Assembly (NCBI RefSeq): GCF_042655385.1
Contig: NZ_JBHSMA010000002.1
Location: 496,001 to 560,000 of the forward strand
Length of the DNA: 64,000 nucleotides
Direction of reading: 5' to 3'
Source of the DNA: Larkinella bovis
GTDB taxonomy: Bacteria; Bacteroidota; Bacteroidia; Cytophagales; Spirosomataceae
Shown here: one piece after another, positions 25,738 to 33,327 of the stretch
How the letters are laid out: each line of letters begins with the position of its first letter
Numbering within the stretch: position 1 is the first letter of the stretch
Position numbers and translations under genes: made by a program
Notes under the pieces: generated by a model
What the model saw: the letters and a program-made list of their open reading frames with translations, nothing else
Told to the model about the DNA's origin: nothing
The model's database searches: none

Positions 25738-26748
25738 TTAAATCCGCCCGATAAATACCGAAGTGTCGTCCGTCTGACGGGCATAATCTTTATACAACGC
25801 AGCCGCCAGAATTGTTAGATCATACCGGTGAATCTGCGGATATTTTGAATGATCCCAGCGGGATTGCAAACCGTCTGAGCCCATGATCAGTAACTGGCCC
25901 CGCTCCAGGGGCAGCAGGTGGTTGTGCATGGTGCCCGGAAGGTTCATGCCCACAATGCCGTTATAGGACAGCAGGTTTTTAGCCGTTACCGGTCCAGCAA
26001 TTCGGGTTACAATGTTACCGACCCCGCACCAGTGCCATTGCTGGCTCTGGCTATCATACACAACGACTGAGCCAACCAGCCCCCGGGTTTTATTGACCGA
26101 CTGGTGCATGTGCCGTACAATGTCGACCGGGCTGTGGTACGGACAAATCCGAAAGGCTTTGATGGCTTCCTGGACGGCCCGATTGGCTTCAGGACCGTGC
26201 CCCAGCCCGTCGCCCAGAAAAAGCTTGATGTGCTCGGACGTTCGTTTTACGTAACAACCGTCTCCGCAGACAACTTCGCCGGGTTTGGGAACCAGTATCG
26301 AACGAAAGGTAAAACCGCCCGTCGGTGGTTCGTCCGGTACCGGATTTTTAAAGATTCGGGCCAGGAGAATGGTTCCCCAGCCTTTCGTGGAATACAACTG
26401 GAATTGGTCAGACAGCCGTTTAATGGCTCCCAGCCCGCTGCCCAAGGTCCCGGCGGTCGAGATACCGTCCTGCATCATGCGGTTCGGATCGGCGATGCCC
26501 GGACCGTTATCGATACTGATAATTTCCAGGCCAGCGTTGTTGGAGGTAATAAAATGGCGGACGAGAATTTCTCCCCCCCCGCCGTGTTTGACCAGATTCG
26601 AAGCAATTTCAGCGACAATCAAATCAATTTCGCCGATGCGCTGGGGCTTAAACCCCACCTGATTAGCCAACTGATTGATGCCTTTTTTGGCAATCGACAG
26701 ATAACTCCGATCCGTAGCCAGAAACCGCACATGCGGGGAATTATCCAT
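25738..26748 (-). CDS. RsbX-like SpoIIE phosphatase fused to an RsbW/RsbT-like ATPase domain
   Basis: The N-terminal half (1-135) is a GHKL kinase-like domain with EIASNLVKHGGGG, IDNGPGIAD and TLGSGLGAIKRLSD. The C-terminal half (about 150-336) is a PP2C/SpoIIE phosphatase with GDGCYVKRTS, LFLGDGLGHGPEAN, GSDGLQSRW and DDTSVFIGRI. In the stressosome model RsbX removes phosphates from RsbR and RsbS to reset the complex. The fused ATPase domain could add an anti-sigma or kinase activity. The start overlaps the end of the RsbT gene by 8 bp. Confidence 0.9.
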   Translation of the reverse strand: MDNSPHVRFLATDRSYLSIAKKGINQLANQVGFKPQRIGEIDLIVAEIASNLVKHGGGGEILVRHFITSNNAGLEIISIDNGPGIADPNRMMQDGISTAGTLGSGLGAIKRLSDQFQLYSTKGWGTILLARIFKNPVPDEPPTGGFTFRSILVPKPGEVVCGDGCYVKRTSEHIKLFLGDGLGHGPEANRAVQEAIKAFRICPYHSPVDIVRHMHQSVNKTRGLVGSVVVYDSQSQQWHWCGVGNIVTRIAGPVTAKNLLSYNGIVGMNLPGTMHNHLLPLERGQLLIMGSDGLQSRWDHSKYPQIHRYDLTILAAALYKDYARQTDDTSVFIGRI

Positions 26749-27154
26749 TTTTCCACTTTAAAATGATGACGGTCGTCCCCTGGCCGGGTGTACTCCGGAT
26801 GCTAAATTCGTTGACGAGACGTTTAGCTCCCGGCAATCCCAGCCCCAGGCTTTTTCCGGTTGAATAACCGTCCTGCATGGCCAGATTGATGTCGGCAATC
26901 CCCGGCCCTTTGTCGGTAAACGTAAGCCGTACGCCCGAATCCCGTCCTTTACTGACGACTTCAATGCAGGTATCGCCCCCGCCCCCGTAGCGCAGCATAT
27001 TGCGAACCAGTTCGCTGGCAGCCGTAATGAGCTTGGTCTGGTTGACAATGCCCATTCCGATTTTGACGGCCACTTCCTTGACGCGATTGCGAAAGGGAAC
27101 CACATCCTGTTCCCGCGTGATGGACATGCTTTCCTTATTCAGTATCGTCAGCAT
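26741..27154 (-). CDS. rsbT: RsbT-like Ser/Thr kinase (stressosome switch)
   Basis: The 137-residue protein aligns with RsbT over its full length. It shows EVAVKIGMGIVNQTKLITAASELVRNMLRYGGGG (N-box), TDKGPGIADINLAMQDGYSTG (G1), and LGLGLPGAKRLVNEFSIRSTPGQGT (G2). RsbT phosphorylates RsbR and RsbS in the stressosome, is then released and activates a downstream partner. The start at 27154 gives a 20-bp overlap with the RsbS gene and an N-terminus like that of Bacillus RsbT; the ATG at 27127 is the alternative. Confidence 0.93.
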   Translation of the reverse strand: MLTILNKESMSITREQDVVPFRNRVKEVAVKIGMGIVNQTKLITAASELVRNMLRYGGGGDTCIEVVSKGRDSGVRLTFTDKGPGIADINLAMQDGYSTGKSLGLGLPGAKRLVNEFSIRSTPGQGTTVIILKWKNG

Positions 27155-27533
27155 CGTCGTCCGCCATTTCGGTGCTTAGATCCAGCTTGGTGTGCAGCAG
27201 TGCCATCCCACGCTCAACGTCGAGGGCCGTATGCACGCCTTTCAAAGATAAGCCAAGCTCAATCAGCGTAATGGCTACCGCGGGTTGCATGCCGACCACC
27301 ACGGTTTCGGCATCCAGAACGCGGGTCATGCTGGCGATATTGCCCAGAATCCGGCCCATAAACGAATCGACAATGGTAACCGCCGAAATATCGATCAATA
27401 CGCCCCGGGCACCGGTCTGGTGAACTTTCTGCACCAGATCCGATTCGAGGTTCATAGCGAGCCGGTCGTATAAGTCAATCTGAATGGTAACCAGCAGGAA
27501 CGGTCCCATTCGCAGGATTGGTATTTTATCCAT
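27135..27533 (-). CDS. rsbS: RsbS-like STAS-domain scaffold protein
   Basis: The 132-residue single STAS domain begins KIPILRMGPFLLVTIQIDLYD, very close to Bacillus RsbS (KIPILKLYNCLLVSIQ). It keeps the phosphorylated Ser in IVDSFMGRIL (Ser57, equivalent to Ser59) and the GMQPAVAITLIELGLSL segment. RsbS forms the stressosome core with RsbR and holds RsbT. The C-terminus has an extra acidic tail (STEMADDDADDTE) not typical of Bacillus RsbS. The gene lies 6 bp after the RsbR gene. Confidence 0.95.
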   Translation of the reverse strand: MDKIPILRMGPFLLVTIQIDLYDRLAMNLESDLVQKVHQTGARGVLIDISAVTIVDSFMGRILGNIASMTRVLDAETVVVGMQPAVAITLIELGLSLKGVHTALDVERGMALLHTKLDLSTEMADDDADDTE

Positions 27534-27539
27534 AGTTTG

Positions 27540-28406
27540 TTAGAGGGCCCTTTTTTCGACATCCATCCGCTTAACAACCATGCGGTTCATTGAAAAAGCG
27601 TATTTCAGGGCACTGGCTAATGTCGCCTTGGTGATGATGTTGGACAAATCGATGCCCAGGTGAACCACCGTTTGGGCAATTTCGGGGCGAATCCCACTGA
27701 TAATGCATTCGGCCCCCATGAGCCGGGTCGCGCTAACGGTTTTGATCAGGTGCTGGGCCACCAGTGAGTCAACGGCGGGAACGCCGGAGATATCCAGAAT
27801 GGCGATGCTGCTGCCGGTATCGACGATTTTCTGCAGCAGGTTTTCCATCACCACCTGGGTCCGTGAACTATCCAGGGTCCCGATGATCGGCAGGGCCAGG
27901 ATGCCCTCCCAAATCTGAATAACCGGGGTGGAAATATCGCTGATTTCCTCGGTTTGGCGCAGAATCACTTCTTCCCGCCCCTTGATAAAGGTTTCGAACG
28001 TAATAACGCCCAGGCTGTCGAGCAACCGGTTTATTTTCTGACTCTCCTCAAAAAGCACCGTCGTGTCATCCGTTGCCTGCCGAAGCAGGTCGATGATGGC
28101 CTCCTTCAGACTGAAAATGTATAAGCCCGTTTCGCGGGGTGAGAACCCCTGCCGGGCGCGGGAAATCGAAATGCCGGAAAGGATTTCGTATACCTCGTCA
28201 AACTGCGTGGAATCAACCTGATTAAGGTTGTCCTCGGTCAGTGTGTTGGCCAGCGCATTTACTAACTCCTCGGACTGAGCCCGGAGGTCATCGTTGGTCA
28301 TTAGGTCGTCGCGCAGGCTTTCATTGACCAGTTGTTTCTGAATCCATAAATCAAGCAGTCGCGCTTTGTTTGATTTGATCAACGAGATGACGCTAGTATG
28401 AGCCAT
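27540..28406 (-). CDS. rsbR: RsbR-like stressosome sensor protein
   Basis: The 288-residue protein has an N-terminal helical sensor region (1-145) and a C-terminal STAS domain. The linker carries ISTPVIQIWEGILALPIIGTLD, whose Thr160 corresponds to the regulatory Thr171 of Bacillus RsbRA. The second site, in LDISGVPAVDS, has Ser207 where RsbRA has Thr205. GIRPEIAQTVVHLGIDLS is typical. It forms the stressosome with RsbS and senses an unknown stimulus through the N-terminal domain. It is the first gene of a tightly packed five-gene operon (rsbR, rsbS, rsbT, phosphatase, kinase). Confidence 0.94.
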   Translation of the reverse strand: MAHTSVISLIKSNKARLLDLWIQKQLVNESLRDDLMTNDDLRAQSEELVNALANTLTEDNLNQVDSTQFDEVYEILSGISISRARQGFSPRETGLYIFSLKEAIIDLLRQATDDTTVLFEESQKINRLLDSLGVITFETFIKGREEVILRQTEEISDISTPVIQIWEGILALPIIGTLDSSRTQVVMENLLQKIVDTGSSIAILDISGVPAVDSLVAQHLIKTVSATRLMGAECIISGIRPEIAQTVVHLGIDLSNIITKATLASALKYAFSMNRMVVKRMDVEKRAL

Positions 28407-28588
28407 AAAAAGAATAAGGTGAAATAGATACCTGCAATATTAGCGGAATATTTTAAATGCCCATTTTACTTACCATTTGGTGGGTTGAAAATAACGCTTC
28501 AGGGTAGTCTGCCTGGCAGCAGGTCGCCCGGGTTCCGGCCTGAGATCCAACCCAGGGCTACGCAACGACCAAAAGAAAGGGGGATGGG

Positions 28589-28807
28589 CTACACACTTGG
28601 CGCACTCTCCGGAATCGCAATCCGAAGGGTAGAAAACACCAGATCCCGAACCTGCTCATCAGAAAGCAGCCGGGCCACCGCCGACGATACGTTCAGCTGC
28701 TGACAAAACAGGAGAGCTTCGTTGCCGTGCATTCGGTCATTGGCAATGATCGTGTACGTTGAGCCCGGAAGCATGGCCGCCAGATGCGCGCCGGAGATAA
28801 TCAGCAT
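28589..28807 (-). CDS. Possible small protein, 72 residues
   Basis: The frame reads as a hydrophobic N-terminal segment (MLIISGAHLAAMLPGSTYTIIAND) followed by a helical part (NVSSAVARLLSDEQVRDLVFSTLRIAIPE). It lies alone between the stressosome operon and the Rad52-type gene, with a terminator behind the latter separating them. No family is recognised and no promoter is clear. It may be real, as composition is protein-like, but a chance frame cannot be excluded. Confidence 0.4.
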   Translation of the reverse strand: MLIISGAHLAAMLPGSTYTIIANDRMHGNEALLFCQQLNVSSAVARLLSDEQVRDLVFSTLRIAIPESAPSV

Positions 28808-28820
28808 GAGGACATCAGGA

Positions 28821-28850
28821 AAAAGAAAGCCGGTTAGCGTGTAACCGGCT
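28821..28850 (-). terminator. Terminator of the Rad52-type gene
   Basis: AGCCGGTTA (28828-28836) and TAACCGGCT (28842-28850) form a perfect 9-bp stem. Read on the minus strand it is followed by TTTCTTTTTCC, giving a standard rho-independent terminator about 27 bp after the stop codon at 28877. Confidence 0.85.
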
Positions 28851-28876
28851 CGATCTGTTCATAGCACTAGCAAAAA

Positions 28877-29428
28877 TCAGGCCGCGGCCCGCACCGGTTG
28901 CGGGGGTTGCAGCCGGCGAATATGCTCTTCTTTCAGGACAATTACCTCACGCTGCGGTTTGCCGCTATTGATCGAGTCGACCAGCGCATCCAGCAGGCGA
29001 ATGGCCCATTCCGGAATAAATTTACCGTCTACTTCCACGAATACCTTCGGAAACGTATACAGCGCCCGTCCGAGTCCAAACTGAACGGCGGCCCGTTTCA
29101 TGGCGTCAGAAATACCGCCTTTGACGGGTTCGATCGCCGTCCGCCCGGCGCCATCGGTTTTACTGACTTTTTCCCCGGAAGGGAGCGTTACCGTGATGGT
29201 ACACAGAAAACCGCCGTCAATCTCTTTGATTTCGTTGCTCCAGCTGGCCCAGCCGAACTGTTCGTCGAAGCGTTCCATGACGCAGCGATTGGTGATGTAG
29301 GGAACGACGATCAGCTTGGCCGGTTTGCCGTTTTTAGCGTCAATCTGCTGTTGAACCCGCCACTCAATTTCTTCGGGCCGCAGGGGAGCGGTCAGTTTAT
29401 TGATGTCCATGTATGAGTTGTTTTTCAT
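28877..29428 (-). CDS. Rad52/Sak-type single-strand annealing protein
   Basis: The 183-residue protein shows the Rad52/Rad22 (Sak, DdrA-like) signature. It starts with LTAPLRPEEIEWRVQQ and continues with MERFDEQFGWASWSNEIKEI, FLCTITVTLPSG, and SKTDGAGRTAIEPVKGGISDAMKRAAVQFGLGRALY. Proteins of this family anneal complementary single-stranded DNA during repair or phage recombination. The core is complete; the tail (LKEEHIRRLQPPQPVRAAA) may bind a single-strand-binding protein. I see no phage genes around it, so it is either a chromosomal repair gene or a captured phage gene. The start at 29428 is preferred; 29410 is possible. Confidence 0.85.
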   Translation of the reverse strand: MKNNSYMDINKLTAPLRPEEIEWRVQQQIDAKNGKPAKLIVVPYITNRCVMERFDEQFGWASWSNEIKEIDGGFLCTITVTLPSGEKVSKTDGAGRTAIEPVKGGISDAMKRAAVQFGLGRALYTFPKVFVEVDGKFIPEWAIRLLDALVDSINSGKPQREVIVLKEEHIRRLQPPQPVRAAA

Positions 29429-29510
29429 AAAACAACGGCGGGCGAAAAAACGATCCCGGCGGACTGCGAAATTTTGCCGGCTGACGGAGAGCTCCGGCAC
29501 CGGAAAACCG

Positions 29511-30440
29511 CTATTTCATCGACACCGTCAATTCGGTGATGGCCGGAATATTGGAAGGGCTTTTTCCGCTGATAAAAAGTTTTTGCCCATTGGAAAACAG
29601 GTTGCCGTAGCCCGGAACGTTCTCCAGTTTAAGGGGCGCATCGGCCCAGGTGTCTTTGACAAGGTCATAGACATAAACCGATTGGTTTTGCAGCAGAAAC
29701 AAATAATCGCCCAGGACGGCCGAAAAGACGCTCTGGTAACTGCTTGAAACCTCGAAGGGAAGGTCCTTCAGGGGCGTCCAGGTGTTGGTAGCGGTTGAGA
29801 AATAAGCCATTTTCTGTTTAGCACCCTGCCCGCCCAGGGCGTATATCCGTTCTTTATACGTGACTAATTCCGTGCTGGTGGTTGCGTAGAGGTAATTCGG
29901 AACCGTAAACCATTTGTCCTGGCTGATGCTGTAATATTTGAAGAGGGTACTGGGCGTACGGCCACCCAGAAAATAAAGGTTGCCGCTATAATAGGTGACG
30001 CCGGCTTCTCCCGCATTATCTTTTGCCGTTGCCGGATAATTTATGGTTTGCCAGGTGTTTGAAGAGGCAACGTATTTGGTGGCATCGTTGGCGATAAAAA
30101 AGATATTGGTGCCATCCGACACCAGTTTGCTGGAGTAGCCGCACCCACAGACATTACTTGATTTGGCAAGGGCCGAGGAAAAGGTATTGCTGCCCAGGTC
30201 ATAGCGAACAAAGAACTGCGGTTTAGCGGTATTGGAATAATTGCCAAAATAGATCGCATTCCCGACCAGAACAGACTGAATAGGGTAAGCACCGGCATTG
30301 AAGGTGCTTAGGGGCATGCTCAGTTGCTTTGCCGTCAGCACGACATCATTAACGTTCTTTTCGGGCGTTGCGGTCCCTTCTTCGTTCTTTTTACAGCTTC
30401 CCGCCAGAACGAGTAAAATGCAGAAATACAGGGGCTTCAT
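29511..30440 (-). CDS. Kelch-like beta-propeller lipoprotein
   Basis: The 309-residue protein has a lipoprotein signal (MKPLYFCILLVLAGSC). It then has about five Kelch-like blades with patterns such as LYFLGGRTPSTLFKYYSISQDKWFTVPNY and IYALGGQGAKQKMAYFSTATNTWTPLKDLP. Such propellers in the periplasm or on the surface bind glycans or proteins; the ligand is unknown. A short CGCGYSSK cysteine pair lies in blade two. It stands alone between the Rad52-type gene and a long gap. Confidence 0.82.
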   Translation of the reverse strand: MKPLYFCILLVLAGSCKKNEEGTATPEKNVNDVVLTAKQLSMPLSTFNAGAYPIQSVLVGNAIYFGNYSNTAKPQFFVRYDLGSNTFSSALAKSSNVCGCGYSSKLVSDGTNIFFIANDATKYVASSNTWQTINYPATAKDNAGEAGVTYYSGNLYFLGGRTPSTLFKYYSISQDKWFTVPNYLYATTSTELVTYKERIYALGGQGAKQKMAYFSTATNTWTPLKDLPFEVSSSYQSVFSAVLGDYLFLLQNQSVYVYDLVKDTWADAPLKLENVPGYGNLFSNGQKLFISGKSPSNIPAITELTVSMK

Positions 30441-31010
30441 AGTCTTATGGTAGTAAGGTTAATGTGCTTTTGCTACCTGAAAGTAAGCGATGCGAGAAGG
30501 CGGTTTTAGCGTAGAAGTACGGGTTTTAGCGTCCGGCACGGTCCCGGTCAGGAACCGGCGATTCCTAAAAACAAGCCCCGGCAAAAATTGCCGGGGTTGT
30601 CATGCGAAACGTGTATGATGCTGGCGAACTGAAAAACGCCAGCACCCAGTAAGACGTAGGGTATTTTTGAAAGTCACCATTTTCTTGAAAAAAATAACTT
30701 TAAGTTTTCGGAGATCATTGGAATAGGCGACAGAGATCAACAAAACCCTCTTTCCGAAACACGTTCCCCCATCGCTAGCCGCTTGATCGATTAAAAGGAC
30801 TAAAGAAGGCTCGCGGGTGATGGCGTGTCATATCGTACTTTGTTTATAAAGTGATCTTCGCCATGAACAATGGGTTGCTGGCTGTAGTTACCCTTATAGA
30901 AGCTGATATCAGTTCCATTTTCAGCTATTTTTCGCCTGGATGCCTAATTGGGAAAATTCTCTGGACGGACCGCTCCTGCCGGACGTAGAGATCAGATTTT
31001 GCCCAAGGTA
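30441..31010. other. Long intergenic gap with one strong hairpin
   Basis: The gap between two divergent genes holds no convincing open frame. A hairpin of CCCCGGCAA (30576-30584) and TTGCCGGGG (30588-30596) is present with a 3-base loop. It lacks a long T tract on the plus strand and has only a broken one on the minus strand. No gene points into it, so its role as a terminator is unclear. The part from about 30660 to 31010 is AT-rich and must contain the kinase promoter, but no perfect TAnnTTTG was found. Confidence 0.5.
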
Positions 31011-32222
31011 ATGATGACATCCTCCTCCACTGTAGAGTCGAATTCTCTGATCCGGCTAGCTACCTACCTGGCTACCCGGCGCGAAGCCCTGTTCATAAAT
31101 TGGCAGATGGCTTGCAAGGTAGAGCCCGCCCTGAAAGGAGTTGCCCGCTTAAGCCGCCAGGAGTTTACCAGTAACGTCCCTTTGATGCTCACAATGCTTG
31201 AGCAGCGGCTACTAGGCCAGGATCAGGAAGTACAGGTCAGCCTGTTAGCCGCTGATCATGGTCTCCATCGCTGGCAAAAAGGCTATACCCTGGCTGAACT
31301 GTCGATGGAGATGCAGTATCTGGGGCGTCTGTTACTGGAGGAACTACGGGTGTTCTGGCAACTTTATCCCTCGACCGATTCCCGGCTTATGACCAGCGTC
31401 TATGAACACTTCGCGGCTTTCAATAACCAGATTAGTACCGGCAGTGTCGGCCAGTATGCCGAATTACACCGTATAGCGGCTTCCAGCCGGGTCGAAGCCC
31501 TGGAGAAAGCCCTGGCCGAATTAAATGAGGCCAGCCTGCAGCGCAATGAGTTACTGCGCCATTCCTCGCATGACCTGCGGGGCGGTTTCGGAGCCATCGA
31601 GGGAGCGGCTTCCTTGCTGGAGATGGGCATTGAGTCCGAACAGGAGCGTAAACAGATGCTGGAGATGCTGTTGCGTAACCTGACCAATTGCCGGTTACTG
31701 GTCACTCAGTTGATGGATTTAGCCCGGCTGGAAGCCGGTCAGGAATCGCTCAACATCCAGCCTGTGGATGCAGGCCTGTTGCTAACAAATCTGGTGGTGG
31801 GCTATCAGCCCCTGGCTAATAAGAACGGTCTTTTACTCAAAGCGGACGGCCCGGCCAGCCTGGTGGTCGAGTGTGATCCGGTTCACCTTCAGCGAATTAT
31901 CCAAAATCTGGTGCTCAATGCCCTCAAGTATACGCCCACAGGCTGGGTAGCGGTTTTCTGGACTCGGGAGAATGAAGATTACTGGCTCGTCAGTATACAG
32001 GATTCCGGGCCGGGCCTGCCGACGAAGGCCGGGTGGTGTGCTCAAACCGTAGGGCCCACCGCGCACGTGTCCGGTTTGTGTTCTCCCCACAAAGGGGAAG
32101 GCCTTGGGTTGTCCATCGTTAAGGGGTTGTGTGAGCTCCTGCGGGCGAATCTGGAGATCGAAAGCAAGCCGGGGGAAGGGACTCTGTTTCGGATCCGGCT
32201 CGCCATTCGCTGGCAACCCTAA
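31011..32222 (+). CDS. Histidine kinase with RsbRD-like N-terminal sensor domain
   Basis: The 403-residue soluble protein starts at the ATG pair at 31011-31016. Residues 10-150 resemble the RsbRD N-terminal domain: RLATYLATRREALFINWQMACKVEPALKGVARLSRQEFTSNVP shows the LSR-EF and helical pattern, then HGLHRWQKGYTLAELSMEMQYLG. A coiled coil leads to HisKA (LRHSSHDLRGGFGAI) and HATPase (QNLVLNALKYT, QDSGPGLP, GEGLGLSIVKGL). The presence of a stressosome-type sensor domain on a kinase next to a stressosome operon is notable. It has no receiver domain or regulator partner. Confidence 0.85.
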   Translation: MMTSSSTVESNSLIRLATYLATRREALFINWQMACKVEPALKGVARLSRQEFTSNVPLMLTMLEQRLLGQDQEVQVSLLAADHGLHRWQKGYTLAELSMEMQYLGRLLLEELRVFWQLYPSTDSRLMTSVYEHFAAFNNQISTGSVGQYAELHRIAASSRVEALEKALAELNEASLQRNELLRHSSHDLRGGFGAIEGAASLLEMGIESEQERKQMLEMLLRNLTNCRLLVTQLMDLARLEAGQESLNIQPVDAGLLLTNLVVGYQPLANKNGLLLKADGPASLVVECDPVHLQRIIQNLVLNALKYTPTGWVAVFWTRENEDYWLVSIQDSGPGLPTKAGWCAQTVGPTAHVSGLCSPHKGEGLGLSIVKGLCELLRANLEIESKPGEGTLFRIRLAIRWQP

Positions 32223-32354
32223 CGGGCTTATGCCGTTCGGTTTTTTCCTTCCATCCGGCTCGGCCAGAGGGCATACTGTCCTGTTCTCAAGTGGAACTGC
32301 CCCTTCTGGCGGGGCACAACGCTGCGAACCGTATGGAGAGTTTGGGATTTTGTT

Positions 32355-32362
32355 TACTTTTG
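32355..32362 (+). promoter_or_regulatory. Promoter -7 element of the GDPD gene
   Basis: TACTTTTG matches TAnnTTTG in full, 28 bp before the ATG at 32391. The -33 region has no clear TTG at 19 bp spacing. Confidence 0.45.
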
Positions 32363-32390
32363 AGCCATTCCTATTCCTTAAAATACAACC

Positions 32391-33242
32391 ATGGCTCAAC
32401 AACGTACCGGTCGCTTTTTATTGTTGTTTTTTCGTTGCCTCTTTTGCGGCTCCCTCCTGCTTCCCCTTCAAAACGTATCGGCCCAGGATAAAGCCGTCCA
32501 GCTTTTTGCCCATCGCGGGGGGGCTCATGAACAGGATGAAAATACCCTTCAGGCGTTTCGAAATAGTTATGAAAAAGGCCTGCGGGGCTTTGAAACTGAC
32601 GTCCGGATCAGTAAAGACGGGCAGTTAATTGTTTCGCACGATGCTTCGCTGGACCGAATGACCACAAGCCAGGGCATTGTGGAAGAAATGAATGCCGCAG
32701 ACTTGCGGAAAGTGAAAACGAAGAAAGGAAATCCGCTGCTGTTTCTGGATGATTTGCTGGCTTATTTCGCCGATAAACCGGGGGTGTATCTGGAGTTTGA
32801 AATGAAAACGACTCCCAAAGCGTATCCCCAGGAATTGCTCGAAAAATACTGCGATCAGGTGTATAAAGCCGTTATGGCCAAAAAACCGCAGGGGTCTACC
32901 TATTTATTGACCTCCTTCGACAAGCGGCCCCTGCAATATCTCAAAACCAGGTACCCCGATGTCGATTTGCTGTTTATCACGTCATCCCCACTAACCAAGG
33001 AAGTTTTGCAGGAAACCCTGGATCTGGGGGTGAAACGAATCGGCTGTAACCTGAGCGGAACGAGCCGGAAAAATGTAAAAGATGCGCAGGCTGCCGGTAT
33101 TCTGGTCAGTTGCTGGCCGGGCCATACCGTCCAGGATTTCCAGTTGGGGGTGGCCCTGGGCTGTGATTACCTCTGTTCCGACATTCCGGTAGAAGTATTG
33201 ACCTTTATGCGCACCAAAATGCCCTGGGTGAAAATCAAGTAA
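32391..33242 (+). CDS. Exported glycerophosphodiester phosphodiesterase
   Basis: The 283-residue protein has a signal peptide ending near VSAQ and a TIM-barrel GDPD domain. The catalytic HRGG at the start of strand one, the metal ligands in FETDVRIS and the SHDASLDRMT motif are all present. YLEFEMKT carries another metal-binding Glu. It hydrolyses glycerophosphodiesters from phospholipids to glycerol-3-phosphate and an alcohol, giving carbon and phosphate. It is monocistronic with its own promoter. Confidence 0.92.
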   Translation: MAQQRTGRFLLLFFRCLFCGSLLLPLQNVSAQDKAVQLFAHRGGAHEQDENTLQAFRNSYEKGLRGFETDVRISKDGQLIVSHDASLDRMTTSQGIVEEMNAADLRKVKTKKGNPLLFLDDLLAYFADKPGVYLEFEMKTTPKAYPQELLEKYCDQVYKAVMAKKPQGSTYLLTSFDKRPLQYLKTRYPDVDLLFITSSPLTKEVLQETLDLGVKRIGCNLSGTSRKNVKDAQAAGILVSCWPGHTVQDFQLGVALGCDYLCSDIPVEVLTFMRTKMPWVKIK

Positions 33243-33249
33243 CCGGTTT

Positions 33250-33287
33250 TTGTCTGTTTAGCGGCAATGACGTCGCTAAACAGACAA
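33250..33287. terminator. 14-bp inverted repeat between convergent genes
   Basis: TTGTCTGTTTAGCG (33250-33263) and CGCTAAACAGACAA (33274-33287) are perfect complements with a 10-base loop. It lies between the ends of the GDPD and mnmE genes. No T tract follows on either strand, so it is an atypical terminator or an RNA-stabilising hairpin. Confidence 0.6.
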
Positions 33288-33327
33288 AGGAGAATAGAGA
33301 AGAAATGCAAAATGCTATTGAGTGCAG

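Noticed and set aside
28485..28590. GC-rich inverted segments before the rsbR promoter region considered as a tRNA
   Set aside because: No acceptor stem, anticodon arm or T-loop consensus can be formed.
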